A DNA stretch of 30,914 bases. Source: an uncultured Eubacteriales bacterium. GTDB lineage: Bacteria; Bacillota; Clostridia; Oscillospirales; Acutalibacteraceae. The translations under genes and the position numbers were made by a program. Below are positions 7,230-13,894 of the stretch, one piece after another. The stretch is taken from positions 20,525 through 51,438 of the forward strand of contig CAQKRU010000005.1 of the NCBI GenBank assembly GCA_948823415.1, read 5' to 3'. The notes under the pieces were generated by a model. It searched no databases. It had not been told where the DNA came from and saw only the letters and a program-made list of their open reading frames with translations. How positions within the stretch are numbered: position 1 is the first letter of the stretch; each line of letters opens with the position of its first letter.

Positions 7230-8376
7230 AACGAACCCCCCGAGTCGTTCTAGGATTTGCGGTGAGCAGAAAGATAACGCACAGCGCAATGAGCGCGACG
7301 CTGCCCTTGGAGACGTAACCCTCGGCAACGCTAGAAGAGGAAATCCGCGTAATGGTGGCAAAGACAGAGCGTGCGCTGAAGGCAGAGAACATAAAGTGCG
7401 ATATAACGGCGGCCAAGAGCCCATGTGTGGCGCGAAAGAAGATGAATTTTAGCTTAGAGAAATTAATGGACTCGGCTATGGAAAAAATCTGAAAATGCAC
7501 GCAAACTCCAGCCCAACTGATCGCAAAGGCAAGAAGCTCGGTGGGAGCGCGGTTTTTTAATATGGCCGAGCAGCCGTTGGTGACTTCGAGCGCCGCTGGG
7601 AGCATAATATTTATTATTGCCGGTGGGACGCCGAAAAAATCAAGGATTTTGAAAATCGAGCTGAAAATGTGCGACTGATTGAGGATGCTCAAGAGGGCCG
7701 AAAAGAGAATCACAAAAGAGCACATATTAAAAGTCGCGTGGGCGGCGTCCAGACAGGCACCAACCATAGCATAAGAAAAATTTTGGCGGGAAGGCGCCGG
7801 CACAGAGCCAATAATTTTCGAAGGGGAGTAAAGGAACCCAGCAACGATGCCCAAAATCAAGGCGGAGATAATGTGAGAAGCAAGCATAATCGGGCCAATG
7901 ATGGCGTTGTTGGCAAAGCCGGAGCAGACCGCGCTTAGGATAAAGGCGGGCCCAGCGCAGACGGTGAATAAAAGCATCTGCTCGGCCTGGGAGCGAGAAA
8001 TTTTGCCTTGGCGGTAAAGCTCATTAACGCCGATGGCGCCGGAAGGGTAGCCACCAACAAAGCTCAGCAGAATGGTAGCGGCGGTGCTGGGTGGGAGCCG
8101 AAACAAAACCTTAACGGCGGGAGCCAGCACTTTGCCGATTTTTTCGGACATCCCGGTTTTAACGACCAAAGAAGAAAGCACCATAAACGGGAAAAGCGCG
8201 GGCACCAGCGTGTTTGTGCAGAATCGCAACCCCAGTTTAACGCCAGCGGCCGAGGCTTGCGGCATGCAGAGGATTATTGCGCACAAAAATATTATAAACG
8301 AAAACAAGAGTGCGTCCTTGATGAGGCCGGCGTTTATGCGGACTCGGCGAAATTTCTTTAAAAGAAAATTGGGCAT
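7183..8376 (-). CDS. ylbJ: Sporulation integral membrane protein YlbJ
   Basis: A 397-residue membrane protein. In B. subtilis ylbJ is a SigmaE-dependent gene needed for normal spore resistance. Family marks include NTLVPALFPFMVLSSLVV, the GGYPSGA loop followed by a helix ending RSQAEQMLLF, and CAGPAFILSAV. Two nucleoside-recognition (Gate) halves are spread over about eight or more hydrophobic segments, and a basic tail follows. ATG at 8376 is chosen because GGAGG lies 10 bases upstream; the longer frame starting at TTG 8397 would put the ribosome binding site inside the gene. It is divergent from yqfC and overlaps the next gene on its strand. SpmA/SpmB at 4316-5431 belong to the same broad fold. 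Confidence 0.9.
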   Translation of the reverse strand: MPNFLLKKFRRVRINAGLIKDALLFSFIIFLCAIILCMPQASAAGVKLGLRFCTNTLVPALFPFMVLSSLVVKTGMSEKIGKVLAPAVKVLFRLPPSTAATILLSFVGGYPSGAIGVNELYRQGKISRSQAEQMLLFTVCAGPAFILSAVCSGFANNAIIGPIMLASHIISALILGIVAGFLYSPSKIIGSVPAPSRQNFSYAMVGACLDAAHATFNMCSFVILFSALLSILNQSHIFSSIFKILDFFGVPPAIINIMLPAALEVTNGCSAILKNRAPTELLAFAISWAGVCVHFQIFSIAESINFSKLKFIFFRATHGLLAAVISHFMFSAFSARSVFATITRISSSSVAEGYVSKGSVALIALCVIFLLTANPRTTRGVRFEKPKKRRLNRVFKK

Positions 8377-8497
8377 AGCAAAAGCACCTCCAACCAATGT
8401 ATATGTGGCTTGTGATTTTTATTGAACTGCGAGCATAATTTATGGTAGTGGCAGTAAAAATGAGAATAGGGCCAAGGGCTATGTGGAGGGGATCAGC

Positions 8498-8782
8498 GTG
8501 CGAAAAAAGGGCAAAAACATAGAAAGGCTGCAGACTGTGGCTAGTAAGATGCAGATGCCGGCAGGAGCCATGCCAAATTGCACTCATTTTGAGATGAACT
8601 CAAACCGCGAAGTCTCGATAGAAGGCTGCAAGGGGATTTTGCAGTACGACGAGAATATAATAAGGATCAATACTGGCAACATGGTGACGTCGTTTTTGGG
8701 CCGGAATTTGGCCATAAAATGCCTCACGGCAGACTCGTTAATAGTGGAGGGATTCATAAAATCGATAGAGTTTATAACGTAG
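8498..8782 (+). CDS. yqfC: Sporulation protein YqfC
   Basis: A small 94-residue protein of the YqfC family, whose genes are expressed in the mother cell under SigmaE in B. subtilis; the biochemical role is unknown. It has a basic N-terminus (RKKGKNIERLQTVASKMQMP) and a beta-rich body with the typical EVSIEGCKGILQYDENIIRINTG-like pattern. GTG at 8498 is taken as the start because GGAGGGG ends 6 bases before it. The GTG at 8483 used by the longest frame lies upstream of that site. It is followed 13 bp later by yqfD, the invariant partner. Confidence 0.93.
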   Translation: MRKKGKNIERLQTVASKMQMPAGAMPNCTHFEMNSNREVSIEGCKGILQYDENIIRINTGNMVTSFLGRNLAIKCLTADSLIVEGFIKSIEFIT

Positions 8783-8795
8783 AGAGGTGGGGCAA

Positions 8796-9977
8796 TTGCT
8801 CAAAATAATAAGATTTTTTTGGGGCTACGTTACCTTCATGGCGGCGGGCAAGGGGCCAGAAAGGTTCATAAACCTAGTTGCAAAGGCCGGAGTGGGGCTC
8901 TTTAACATAAAAAAGTGCAGAGATAAAGAGGAACTGCGGTGCTCGGTGGCAGCGTCAGAATATAAGGCGCTCAGAAGAATCGCAAAAAAATCGTGTATAA
9001 AAATAAGAATCCAGCAAAAACGGGGCCTGCCGTTTATTTTGAAGCGGTACAAAAAGAGAAAAGGCCTATTTGTGGGGCTCGTCTGCTTTGCGCTGAGCCT
9101 GCATTTTTTGTCGCTCTACATATGGTCCATAGACATAAAGGGCGCCGAGGCCATAGACAAGGCCGAACTCACCAGCCTGATAAGCGAACTTGGCATCTGC
9201 GCGGGAACGTTAAAGAGCGAGCTGGACACACCGATGATCGAGAAGACCATAATGAAGAATTTTAGCAATATAGCGTGGGCGTCGGTCAACGTAAAGGGCA
9301 GCACGCTCAGCTTTGAGCTAAAAGAACGAGTAGAGCCGCCGTCGTTGATTCCAAAAACGGCTCCGTGCAACATAAAAGCAAGCAAAGACGGGCAAATCAC
9401 AAGGATGGAGGTTTACGAAGGCACGCCAGAAGTGAAGCTGGGGGACGCCGCAACAACAGGACAGCTGCTGGTGAGCGGAATAGTGGAGGACGACTTTGGT
9501 GCATGCACCATAAAACATGCCGAGGCGAAGGTTTATGCCCTAACAAAGCGTGAACTAAAGGCCGAAGTGGAGCTCTGCCAAAAGGAAAAACAAAGCACCG
9601 GCAAGAAGGTGACTCGCAAAAGGCTAAAGCTGTTTGGAGTCGAGCTGCCACTGACGCTGACATCGCCGCCAGGTGGGGACTTTGAAAAAACTGTGCAGGT
9701 GCAAGACGTCAGTTTTTGGGGAGTCTCGCTGCCGGCAAGCTATTACAAGGAAGTCTGGACGCAGATGGCAGAGAAAGAGGTGAAGCTCTCGCCAGAGGAG
9801 GCGCTGCAGAAGGCCAACGAAGAACTAGAAAAGCAGGAGCAATCGGAGCTGGGCGAGGCAAAAATAATAAGCAAGCACAAGGTGGAGAGGCTGATAAACG
9901 GCAGGGCAGTGGTGACGGCCGACTACACCTGCGAGGAAAACATCGCGCAAAAAGAGGAGATCAAAATAGAGGAGTAA
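8796..9977 (+). CDS. yqfD: Sporulation protein YqfD
   Basis: A 393-residue protein with one central membrane helix (about residues 91-112, LFVGLVCFALSLHFLSLYIW). A basic N-terminal cytoplasmic part carries the YqfD signature (GKGPERFINLVAKAGV). The extracytoplasmic part includes ASVNVKGSTLSFELKERV, a POTRA-like stretch also seen in stage IV sporulation proteins, and GQLLVSGIVED. The C-terminal 60 residues are highly charged. The start is TTG at 8796, with AGAGGTGG 5 bases upstream. It is cotranscribed with yqfC. In most Firmicutes phoH follows; here a 488-bp non-coding region follows instead. Confidence 0.94.
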   Translation: MLKIIRFFWGYVTFMAAGKGPERFINLVAKAGVGLFNIKKCRDKEELRCSVAASEYKALRRIAKKSCIKIRIQQKRGLPFILKRYKKRKGLFVGLVCFALSLHFLSLYIWSIDIKGAEAIDKAELTSLISELGICAGTLKSELDTPMIEKTIMKNFSNIAWASVNVKGSTLSFELKERVEPPSLIPKTAPCNIKASKDGQITRMEVYEGTPEVKLGDAATTGQLLVSGIVEDDFGACTIKHAEAKVYALTKRELKAEVELCQKEKQSTGKKVTRKRLKLFGVELPLTLTSPPGGDFEKTVQVQDVSFWGVSLPASYYKEVWTQMAEKEVKLSPEEALQKANEELEKQEQSELGEAKIISKHKVERLINGRAVVTADYTCEENIAQKEEIKIEE

Positions 9978-10055
9978 AAAAATAGCAAAAACAAGGGGAC
10001 GATTATTGCAAAATATTGTGACTTGTTACAAAAATAAAAAAATTTCCTTTTTTTA

Positions 10056-10084
10056 ATGACATCTACTATTTTTTGTGATATAAT
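10056..10084 (+). promoter_or_regulatory. Strong promoter with a long leader before ybeY
   Basis: ATGACA (10056-10061), a 17-bp spacer and a perfect TATAAT (10079-10084). Transcription would start near 10091, about 375 nt before ybeY, and is the only good promoter seen for ybeY-era. Confidence 0.82.
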
Positions 10085-10154
10085 AAACTAAATTGATTTA
10101 TAAATTTAGTAAAAAATATAAGTTTATAGCCTATTTAAAATGAGAAATTTGTCT

Positions 10155-10257
10155 TTTAGCACTAAGTTTAACTGTTTGACAGGGTTTGGCATGGCTGCCG
10201 AAATGTAGGGCGGCAGGAGCGTAGAGCTTTGAACTTTTATGTATGCTAAACCTTTTT
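10155..10257 (+). ncRNA. Candidate structured RNA in the ybeY-era leader
   Basis: An outer stem TTTAGCA (10155-10161) / TGCTAAA (10244-10250) encloses a second stem AAGTTT (10164-10169) / GAACTT (10231-10236). Inside lie two hairpins: CTGT-TTG-ACAG at about 10173-10183 and CTGCCG (10195-10200) / CGGCAG (10211-10216). CCTTTTT follows the outer stem at once. The nested layout resembles a multi-branched regulatory RNA with a possible terminator-like end. It matches no riboswitch consensus I know. The folding was judged by eye only. Confidence 0.42.
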
Positions 10258-10465
10258 GACGTACAACAAAATGTGTGGGAAATAAATTTTAAGTTTTATA
10301 TATAAGTGAAGATGCTTGAAGAAATGCTGTTTTTAAGCTTTTGGCAACTTGTGACTTTATATTTTTTATAGTAATTGTAGGGAGGTTAAGTTTGCCTTAG
10401 CTTTATGTTACTTATTTTTTGATACGTAACGTGGCGTTTATGCAGAAGGGTAAGCGAGTTTTTGT

Positions 10466-10966
10466 ATGGATAAGATCAAAGTAATTATTAACAATAAGCA
10501 AAAAGAAGTTAAAGTTCCAACAGGTTTGCGTATGATTGTTCGCCGGTGTTGCAATGCGGTTTTGCGCACGGAAGAGTTTGAAGGTTCGGCAGAAGTGAGC
10601 GTGTCTTTTGTAAACAACGAGCAGATTAAAGAATTAAACAATAAATATCGGCAAAAAAATATCCCGACAGACGTTTTGTCCTTTCCTATGGGCAAAGACG
10701 GCAAATACGATACGGATCCGGCTACTGGCGCAAAGCTTTTGGGAGACGTTGTAATTTCATTAGAAAAGGCCGAGGAGCAAGCTCAGAAATATGGGCATAA
10801 TTTGCAAAAAGAGGTTGCACATCTTACTGTTCATGGCATTTTGCATTTGCTTGGGTATGTCCATGAAAAAGGCGGAATCGAAAAAGTTAAAATGCGCGAC
10901 AAAGAAGAGCTGATCATGGCAAAAATGGGATTCGTTGGCGGAGTTTCGTATTATTATAGTAAATAG
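10466..10966 (+). CDS. ybeY: Endoribonuclease YbeY (rRNA maturation factor)
   Basis: Metal-dependent RNase acting in 16S rRNA 3'-end maturation and ribosome quality control. The length of 166 residues fits the family. The metal-binding signature is HLTVHGILHLLGYVHE, with the three histidines at 123, 127 and 133. The usual Asp of the GYDH element is Val132 here, an unusual change in an otherwise intact motif. LNNKYRQKNIPTDVLSFPM in the N-terminal half is also typical. ATG at 10466 has only a distant AAGGG (about 16 bases upstream), so translation may be weak or controlled by the long leader. era follows 32 bp downstream, the classical order. Confidence 0.95.
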   Translation: MDKIKVIINNKQKEVKVPTGLRMIVRRCCNAVLRTEEFEGSAEVSVSFVNNEQIKELNNKYRQKNIPTDVLSFPMGKDGKYDTDPATGAKLLGDVVISLEKAEEQAQKYGHNLQKEVAHLTVHGILHLLGYVHEKGGIEKVKMRDKEELIMAKMGFVGGVSYYYSK

Positions 10967-11001
10967 TTTACATATAAATTGACGAGGAAGGAACTCTTTT
11001 G

Positions 11002-11910
11002 ATGGGGAAGAAATCGGCGTTTGTTGCAATTGTTGGAGTTCCGAATGTTGGCAAGTCTTCTATATTGAATGCGTTGATTGGGCAAAAAGTCTCGATTGTT
11101 TCGTCAAAACCGCAGACCACCCGGACGCGGATAATGGGCGTTTTAACAAAGGGAGAGACTCAGCTTGTTTTTATAGATACACCAGGTGCGCACGAGCCTA
11201 AGACCAGGTTGGGCCAGTATATGGAGAAATCGGTGAGAAGCTCGATAGCATCGGTTGATGCGTGCCTTTTGGTAGTTGCAGCGGGAAAGAATTTAAAGCC
11301 TGCCGAAGTGAAACTGATTAAAAGTTTGAAAAACTTGAAAGTACCAGTAATTTTGGCGATAAATAAGGTTGATCTTTTACATGATAAATCTGTTTTGATG
11401 AGGCAAATTTCAGAGGTATCGTCGATGATTGATTGCGTGGCGGTTGTGCCGATATCCGCTAAGACTGGCGATGGGCTAGAGGATTTATTAAATGAGTTAG
11501 AAAAAGTTACTATTTGCGAGGGGCATTTTTTTCCGGACGATGCCTTAACTGACCAGCCGGAATCTGTGCTGGTTGCCGAGATTATTCGTGAGAAGATCTT
11601 GCGCGTTACTAGGGAAGAAATTCCGCACGGTGTGGCTGTTCGTGTAGATAGAATGTTGGAGCGCGAAAATGGCCATTTGATGGATATTGACGCGACTATA
11701 TATTGCGAAAAAGCTACGCATAAGGGCATTTTAATTGGCAAGCATGGCGATATGCTCAAAGAGATTGGCAGTCAGGCTAGGGCTGAGATCGAGAATTTTT
11801 TCAATATTAATGTTAATTTGCAGATTTGGGTTAAAGTGAAGGAAGATTGGCGCAACAGAGCCGAACTTTTGAGAAATTTTGGCTTTGACGAAAAGGCGTT
11901 GGATATGTAA
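11002..11910 (+). CDS. era: GTPase Era
   Basis: Essential GTPase that binds the 3' end of 16S rRNA and checks 30S assembly. The 302-residue protein has G1 GVPNVGKS (about 11-18), G3 DTPG, G4 NKVD and G5 SAKTG. A C-terminal KH domain carries the GKHGDMLKEIG turn, and the family ending VKVKEDWRNRAELLRNFGF follows. ATG at 11002 is preceded by GGAAGGA with 9 bases between; TTG at 10999 is equally possible and adds one residue. It functions with YbeY, its direct neighbour. A strong terminator follows. Confidence 0.98.
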   Translation: MGKKSAFVAIVGVPNVGKSSILNALIGQKVSIVSSKPQTTRTRIMGVLTKGETQLVFIDTPGAHEPKTRLGQYMEKSVRSSIASVDACLLVVAAGKNLKPAEVKLIKSLKNLKVPVILAINKVDLLHDKSVLMRQISEVSSMIDCVAVVPISAKTGDGLEDLLNELEKVTICEGHFFPDDALTDQPESVLVAEIIREKILRVTREEIPHGVAVRVDRMLERENGHLMDIDATIYCEKATHKGILIGKHGDMLKEIGSQARAEIENFFNINVNLQIWVKVKEDWRNRAELLRNFGFDEKALDM

Positions 11911-11913
11911 AAG

Positions 11914-11941
11914 CGGATGGTTTGACCATCCGTTTTGTTTG
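11914..11941 (+). terminator. Terminator after era
   Basis: CGGATGG (11914-11920) pairs with CCATCCG (11926-11932) across a 5-nt loop, followed by TTTTGTTTG. No promoter is obvious between it and recO, so recO may rely on read-through. Confidence 0.88.
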
Positions 11942-11979
11942 TGATTGTGTGGAATCATTGAGGCAAAGGAGCTGTTAAA

Positions 11980-12732
11980 ATGCAGATTAATACCGACGGG
12001 CTAGTGGTTTTGGAAAAACCGATGCCAGAGAACGACAAACTGATCACGATTTTGACTAGGGAGTATGGGATTATCCGCGCGTTTGCACGGGGCGTTAAGA
12101 ATGTGAAAAATAAAAATTTTTCTGCGACGCAACAGTTCTGTTATTCGGACTTTGTGATTTTTAAGGGTAGGGATAAATGCATAGTCAATGAGGCGAGTGC
12201 GAGAAAGTCGTTTTGGGGCCTGAGGAGTGATATAGAGAAATTGGCGCTGGCGCAGTATTTTTGTGACTTGATTTTGAACTTGGTTGCTGAAGGACAGCGC
12301 CATACCGAGGATATTCTGCGGCTTTGTTTGAATTCTTTGCACTATTTGTCGGAGGGGAAGATTTCTGATAAGCTGCTGAAATCTGTTTTTGAGATGAGAC
12401 TTCTAGCAATGTCCGGATATATGCCGAACCTGGTAACTTGTGACCACTGCGAAGGGGCTGGCTGCTGGGACTTTTATTTTGTGCCCGACGCGAATGGGAT
12501 TATCTGTAGCGAATGCATTGGAAATTATAATTTTGCGAAGTTCAAATTAACGGACAGCGTTCTGCATGCGCTGCGGCACACGGTGTACTCGGAGTTTAAC
12601 AAGATGTTCGCGTTTGAACTGGCTATGCAAAGCCAAGGTGAGCTCTTGGCAATGACGGAGGCCTACTTGCTGCGGTGTTTGGAGAAAAACTTGAAGACGC
12701 TGGACTTTTATAATAAACTTGTGGTAAATTAA
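11980..12732 (+). CDS. recO: DNA repair protein RecO
   Basis: Recombination mediator that helps load RecA at single-strand gaps and anneals SSB-coated DNA. The 250-residue protein starts with an OB-fold (TDGLVVLEKPMPENDKLITILTREYGIIRAFARG) and contains a four-cysteine zinc site, CDHC at 154-157 and CSEC at 176-179. The helical C-terminal domain follows. GGAG lies 9 bases before ATG 11980. The ybeY-era-recO order is standard in Firmicutes. It converges with a tiny minus-strand gene ending 40 bp downstream. Confidence 0.95.
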   Translation: MQINTDGLVVLEKPMPENDKLITILTREYGIIRAFARGVKNVKNKNFSATQQFCYSDFVIFKGRDKCIVNEASARKSFWGLRSDIEKLALAQYFCDLILNLVAEGQRHTEDILRLCLNSLHYLSEGKISDKLLKSVFEMRLLAMSGYMPNLVTCDHCEGAGCWDFYFVPDANGIICSECIGNYNFAKFKLTDSVLHALRHTVYSEFNKMFAFELAMQSQGELLAMTEAYLLRCLEKNLKTLDFYNKLVVN

Positions 12733-12772
12733 AATAATATCGAGGAGGCCGAATTTAATCGCAATTCGAAGG

Positions 12773-12946
12773 TCAGGAGGAGGGAGACTCCAGGTTTTGC
12801 AGGGCAAAGTCGATGCATTGACCGATAAATTTGTTACGGCTCATATTATTTTTGTTCGCGATGGTGTCGATAAACTTGAGCTTTTCGGAGTCGATCCGGA
12901 TGCAAATGACCTCATTTTTTTCTGGCTTAGGAATAAATTTTAGCAT
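12773..12946 (-). CDS. Small ribbon-helix-helix-type DNA-binding protein
   Basis: A 57-residue protein: MLKFIPKPEKNEVICIRIDS, then EKLKFIDTIANKNNMSRNKF and IGQCIDFALQNLESPSS. A short strand (EVICIRID) and two helices, with MSRNKFI at the turn, match the CopG/Arc ribbon-helix-helix pattern. AGGGG lies about 10 bases before ATG 12946. Codon use is normal and no stop interrupts the frame. Small proteins of this kind occur widely in Clostridia without a known function. The gene is divergent from the small gene at 13129-13284, converges with recO, and no clear promoter was found for it. It could be an autoregulator or an orphan antitoxin-like repressor; no toxin-like gene is adjacent. Confidence 0.82.
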   Translation of the reverse strand: MLKFIPKPEKNEVICIRIDSEKLKFIDTIANKNNMSRNKFIGQCIDFALQNLESPSS

Positions 12947-13029
12947 AAAAATAAAACCCCTTTACACTCGATTTTTTGGCAAAACACGGAAATGATTAAG
13001 CTTAAAAATAAAATTATTTTCGATATTTT

Positions 13030-13058
13030 TTGACAAAATATTCACAATCCTCTATTAT
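13030..13058 (+). promoter_or_regulatory. Consensus promoter before the small gene at 13129
   Basis: TTGACA (13030-13035), a 17-bp spacer and TATTAT (13053-13058). The leader would be about 65 nt. Its quality supports expression of the downstream 51-codon gene. Confidence 0.82.
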
Positions 13059-13128
13059 AAAATTATATTACACATCGATTTCTTAACAATATTCATTATT
13101 GATATCAAAAAGTTAATAAGAGGGTGAT

Positions 13129-13284
13129 ATTATAAAAGAATACAGAATTGTTTTGAATGATGAGGCTTCTGAATTTTATGAGAATTTGTCGCAGTTTTTG
13201 AAAAGGCCGGTAGAAGAAGTTTTAAACGAAAATTTGTCCAAGAACATAGATTTGTTGAGGACGGTGTTATCGCAGCCAAAGTGA
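13129..13284 (+). CDS. Small helical protein with non-AUG start, possibly ribbon-helix-helix
   Basis: About 51 residues beginning KEYRIVLNDEASEFYENLSQ, then FLKRPVEEVLNENLSKNIDL and a short tail, ending at TGA 13282-13284. A strand (EYRIVL) and two helices fit a minimal ribbon-helix-helix fold. The in-frame stop at 13117 leaves no ATG, GTG or TTG near the strong ribosome binding site AGAGGGTGAT (about 13119-13128). The start must be ATT (13129), ATA (13132, better spacing), or a weak TTG at 13153. A consensus promoter upstream and a terminator near 13396 support a real gene. No function is known. Confidence 0.62.
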   Translation: MIKEYRIVLNDEASEFYENLSQFLKRPVEEVLNENLSKNIDLLRTVLSQPK

Positions 13285-13395
13285 CTTTTGACTGTAAAAG
13301 GGCCGCGGATTGATGGATTCAATTTTTGCAATCTATTTTTATGTTTTATTTGATATTCTTTTTGGAAACAAAATTGATTTTTGAGTGTAATTTAA

Positions 13396-13432
13396 TGCCA
13401 CATCGGAAGTTTGCAGATGTGGTATTTTTTTG
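13396..13432 (+). terminator. Terminator before the ylxM promoter
   Basis: CCACATC (13398-13404) pairs with GATGTGG (13416-13422) and is extended by G-T and T-A pairs. The loop is 11 nt and seven Ts follow. It ends the transcript of the small gene at 13129. Confidence 0.85.
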
Positions 13433-13441
13433 ATTTTGGGC

Positions 13442-13495
13442 TTGACAAATTGAATAAGGTGAGTTAAAATAGTTGTAAAGTGAAATAGCTTTACA
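13442..13495 (+). promoter_or_regulatory. ylxM-ffh promoter with inverted-repeat operator candidate
   Basis: TTGACA (13442-13447), a 17-bp spacer and TAAAAT (13465-13470). Directly after it lies a perfect inverted repeat, TGTAAAG (13474-13480) and CTTTACA (13489-13495), with an 8-bp centre covering the expected start site. A repressor bound here would block initiation. The first gene encodes a helix-turn-helix protein, so autoregulation is a natural hypothesis. Confidence 0.78.
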
Positions 13496-13520
13496 GATGC
13501 TTTGGCTTGAGGTGGCTTTT

Positions 13521-13883
13521 GTGGATAAAAACCTGGAAGTTTCGACTCTGCTGGACTTTTACGCAGACCTTCTAACCGAGAACCAAAAGAAGGTTTTGGG
13601 CTGGTACTATGATGAGGACCTTTCTTTGTCGGAGATTGGCGAAAATTTGGGGATAACCCGCCAGGGGGTTCGAGATACTATAAAAAAGGCCGAAGCGCAG
13701 CTGTTTGAACTTGAAGAGAAGTTGCATCTTGCGCTGAAATTTTCTAAAATCGAAAAAAACTTGCAACTGATAATAGAGAATGCGAGAAAATTGCAGAACC
13801 TTTCTGGCGCGCGGATTAACGAGGTTTATGAAATCGCAGAAGCCATTAAGAATGCGGCGGATTCTATATATAAAGAGCAGTAA
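13521..13883 (+). CDS. ylxM: YlxM family helix-turn-helix protein (UPF0122)
   Basis: A 120-residue protein with a sigma-70 region 4-like helix-turn-helix: LLTENQKKVLGWYYDEDLSL, then SEIGENLGITRQGVRDTIKK, followed by a coiled-coil tail. The family is encoded next to ffh and ftsY and is thought to regulate or assist the signal recognition particle. GTG at 13521 is chosen because GAGG (13509-13512) is 8 bases upstream; the ATG at 13497 precedes that site. ffh begins 11 bp after the stop. The inverted repeat at its transcription start is a candidate binding site. Confidence 0.93.
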   Translation: MDKNLEVSTLLDFYADLLTENQKKVLGWYYDEDLSLSEIGENLGITRQGVRDTIKKAEAQLFELEEKLHLALKFSKIEKNLQLIIENARKLQNLSGARINEVYEIAEAIKNAADSIYKEQ

Positions 13884-13894
13884 GGGGTGGTTTG

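Larger units (their letters stand above)
9978..10465 (+). other. Long non-coding region between yqfD and ybeY
   Basis: 488 bp with no credible gene. It holds a promoter at 10056-10084, a foldable RNA at 10155-10257 (entered separately) and an orphan GGGAGG at about 10380-10385 that precedes only TTG-CCT-TAG. A 22-codon open frame (ATG at 10140) overlaps the fold and has no ribosome binding site. No obvious terminator for yqfD was found; only a weak AACAAG/CTTGTT pairing lies near 9990-10027. Confidence 0.6.

Noticed and set aside
10140..10208. 22-codon open frame as leader peptide in the ybeY leader
   Set aside because: It has no ribosome binding site and overlaps the predicted stems; noted but not called.
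12733..13500. Toxin-antitoxin module formed by the two small genes
   Set aside because: Both products look like DNA-binding proteins; neither has a toxin-like catalytic motif and they are divergent rather than overlapping.
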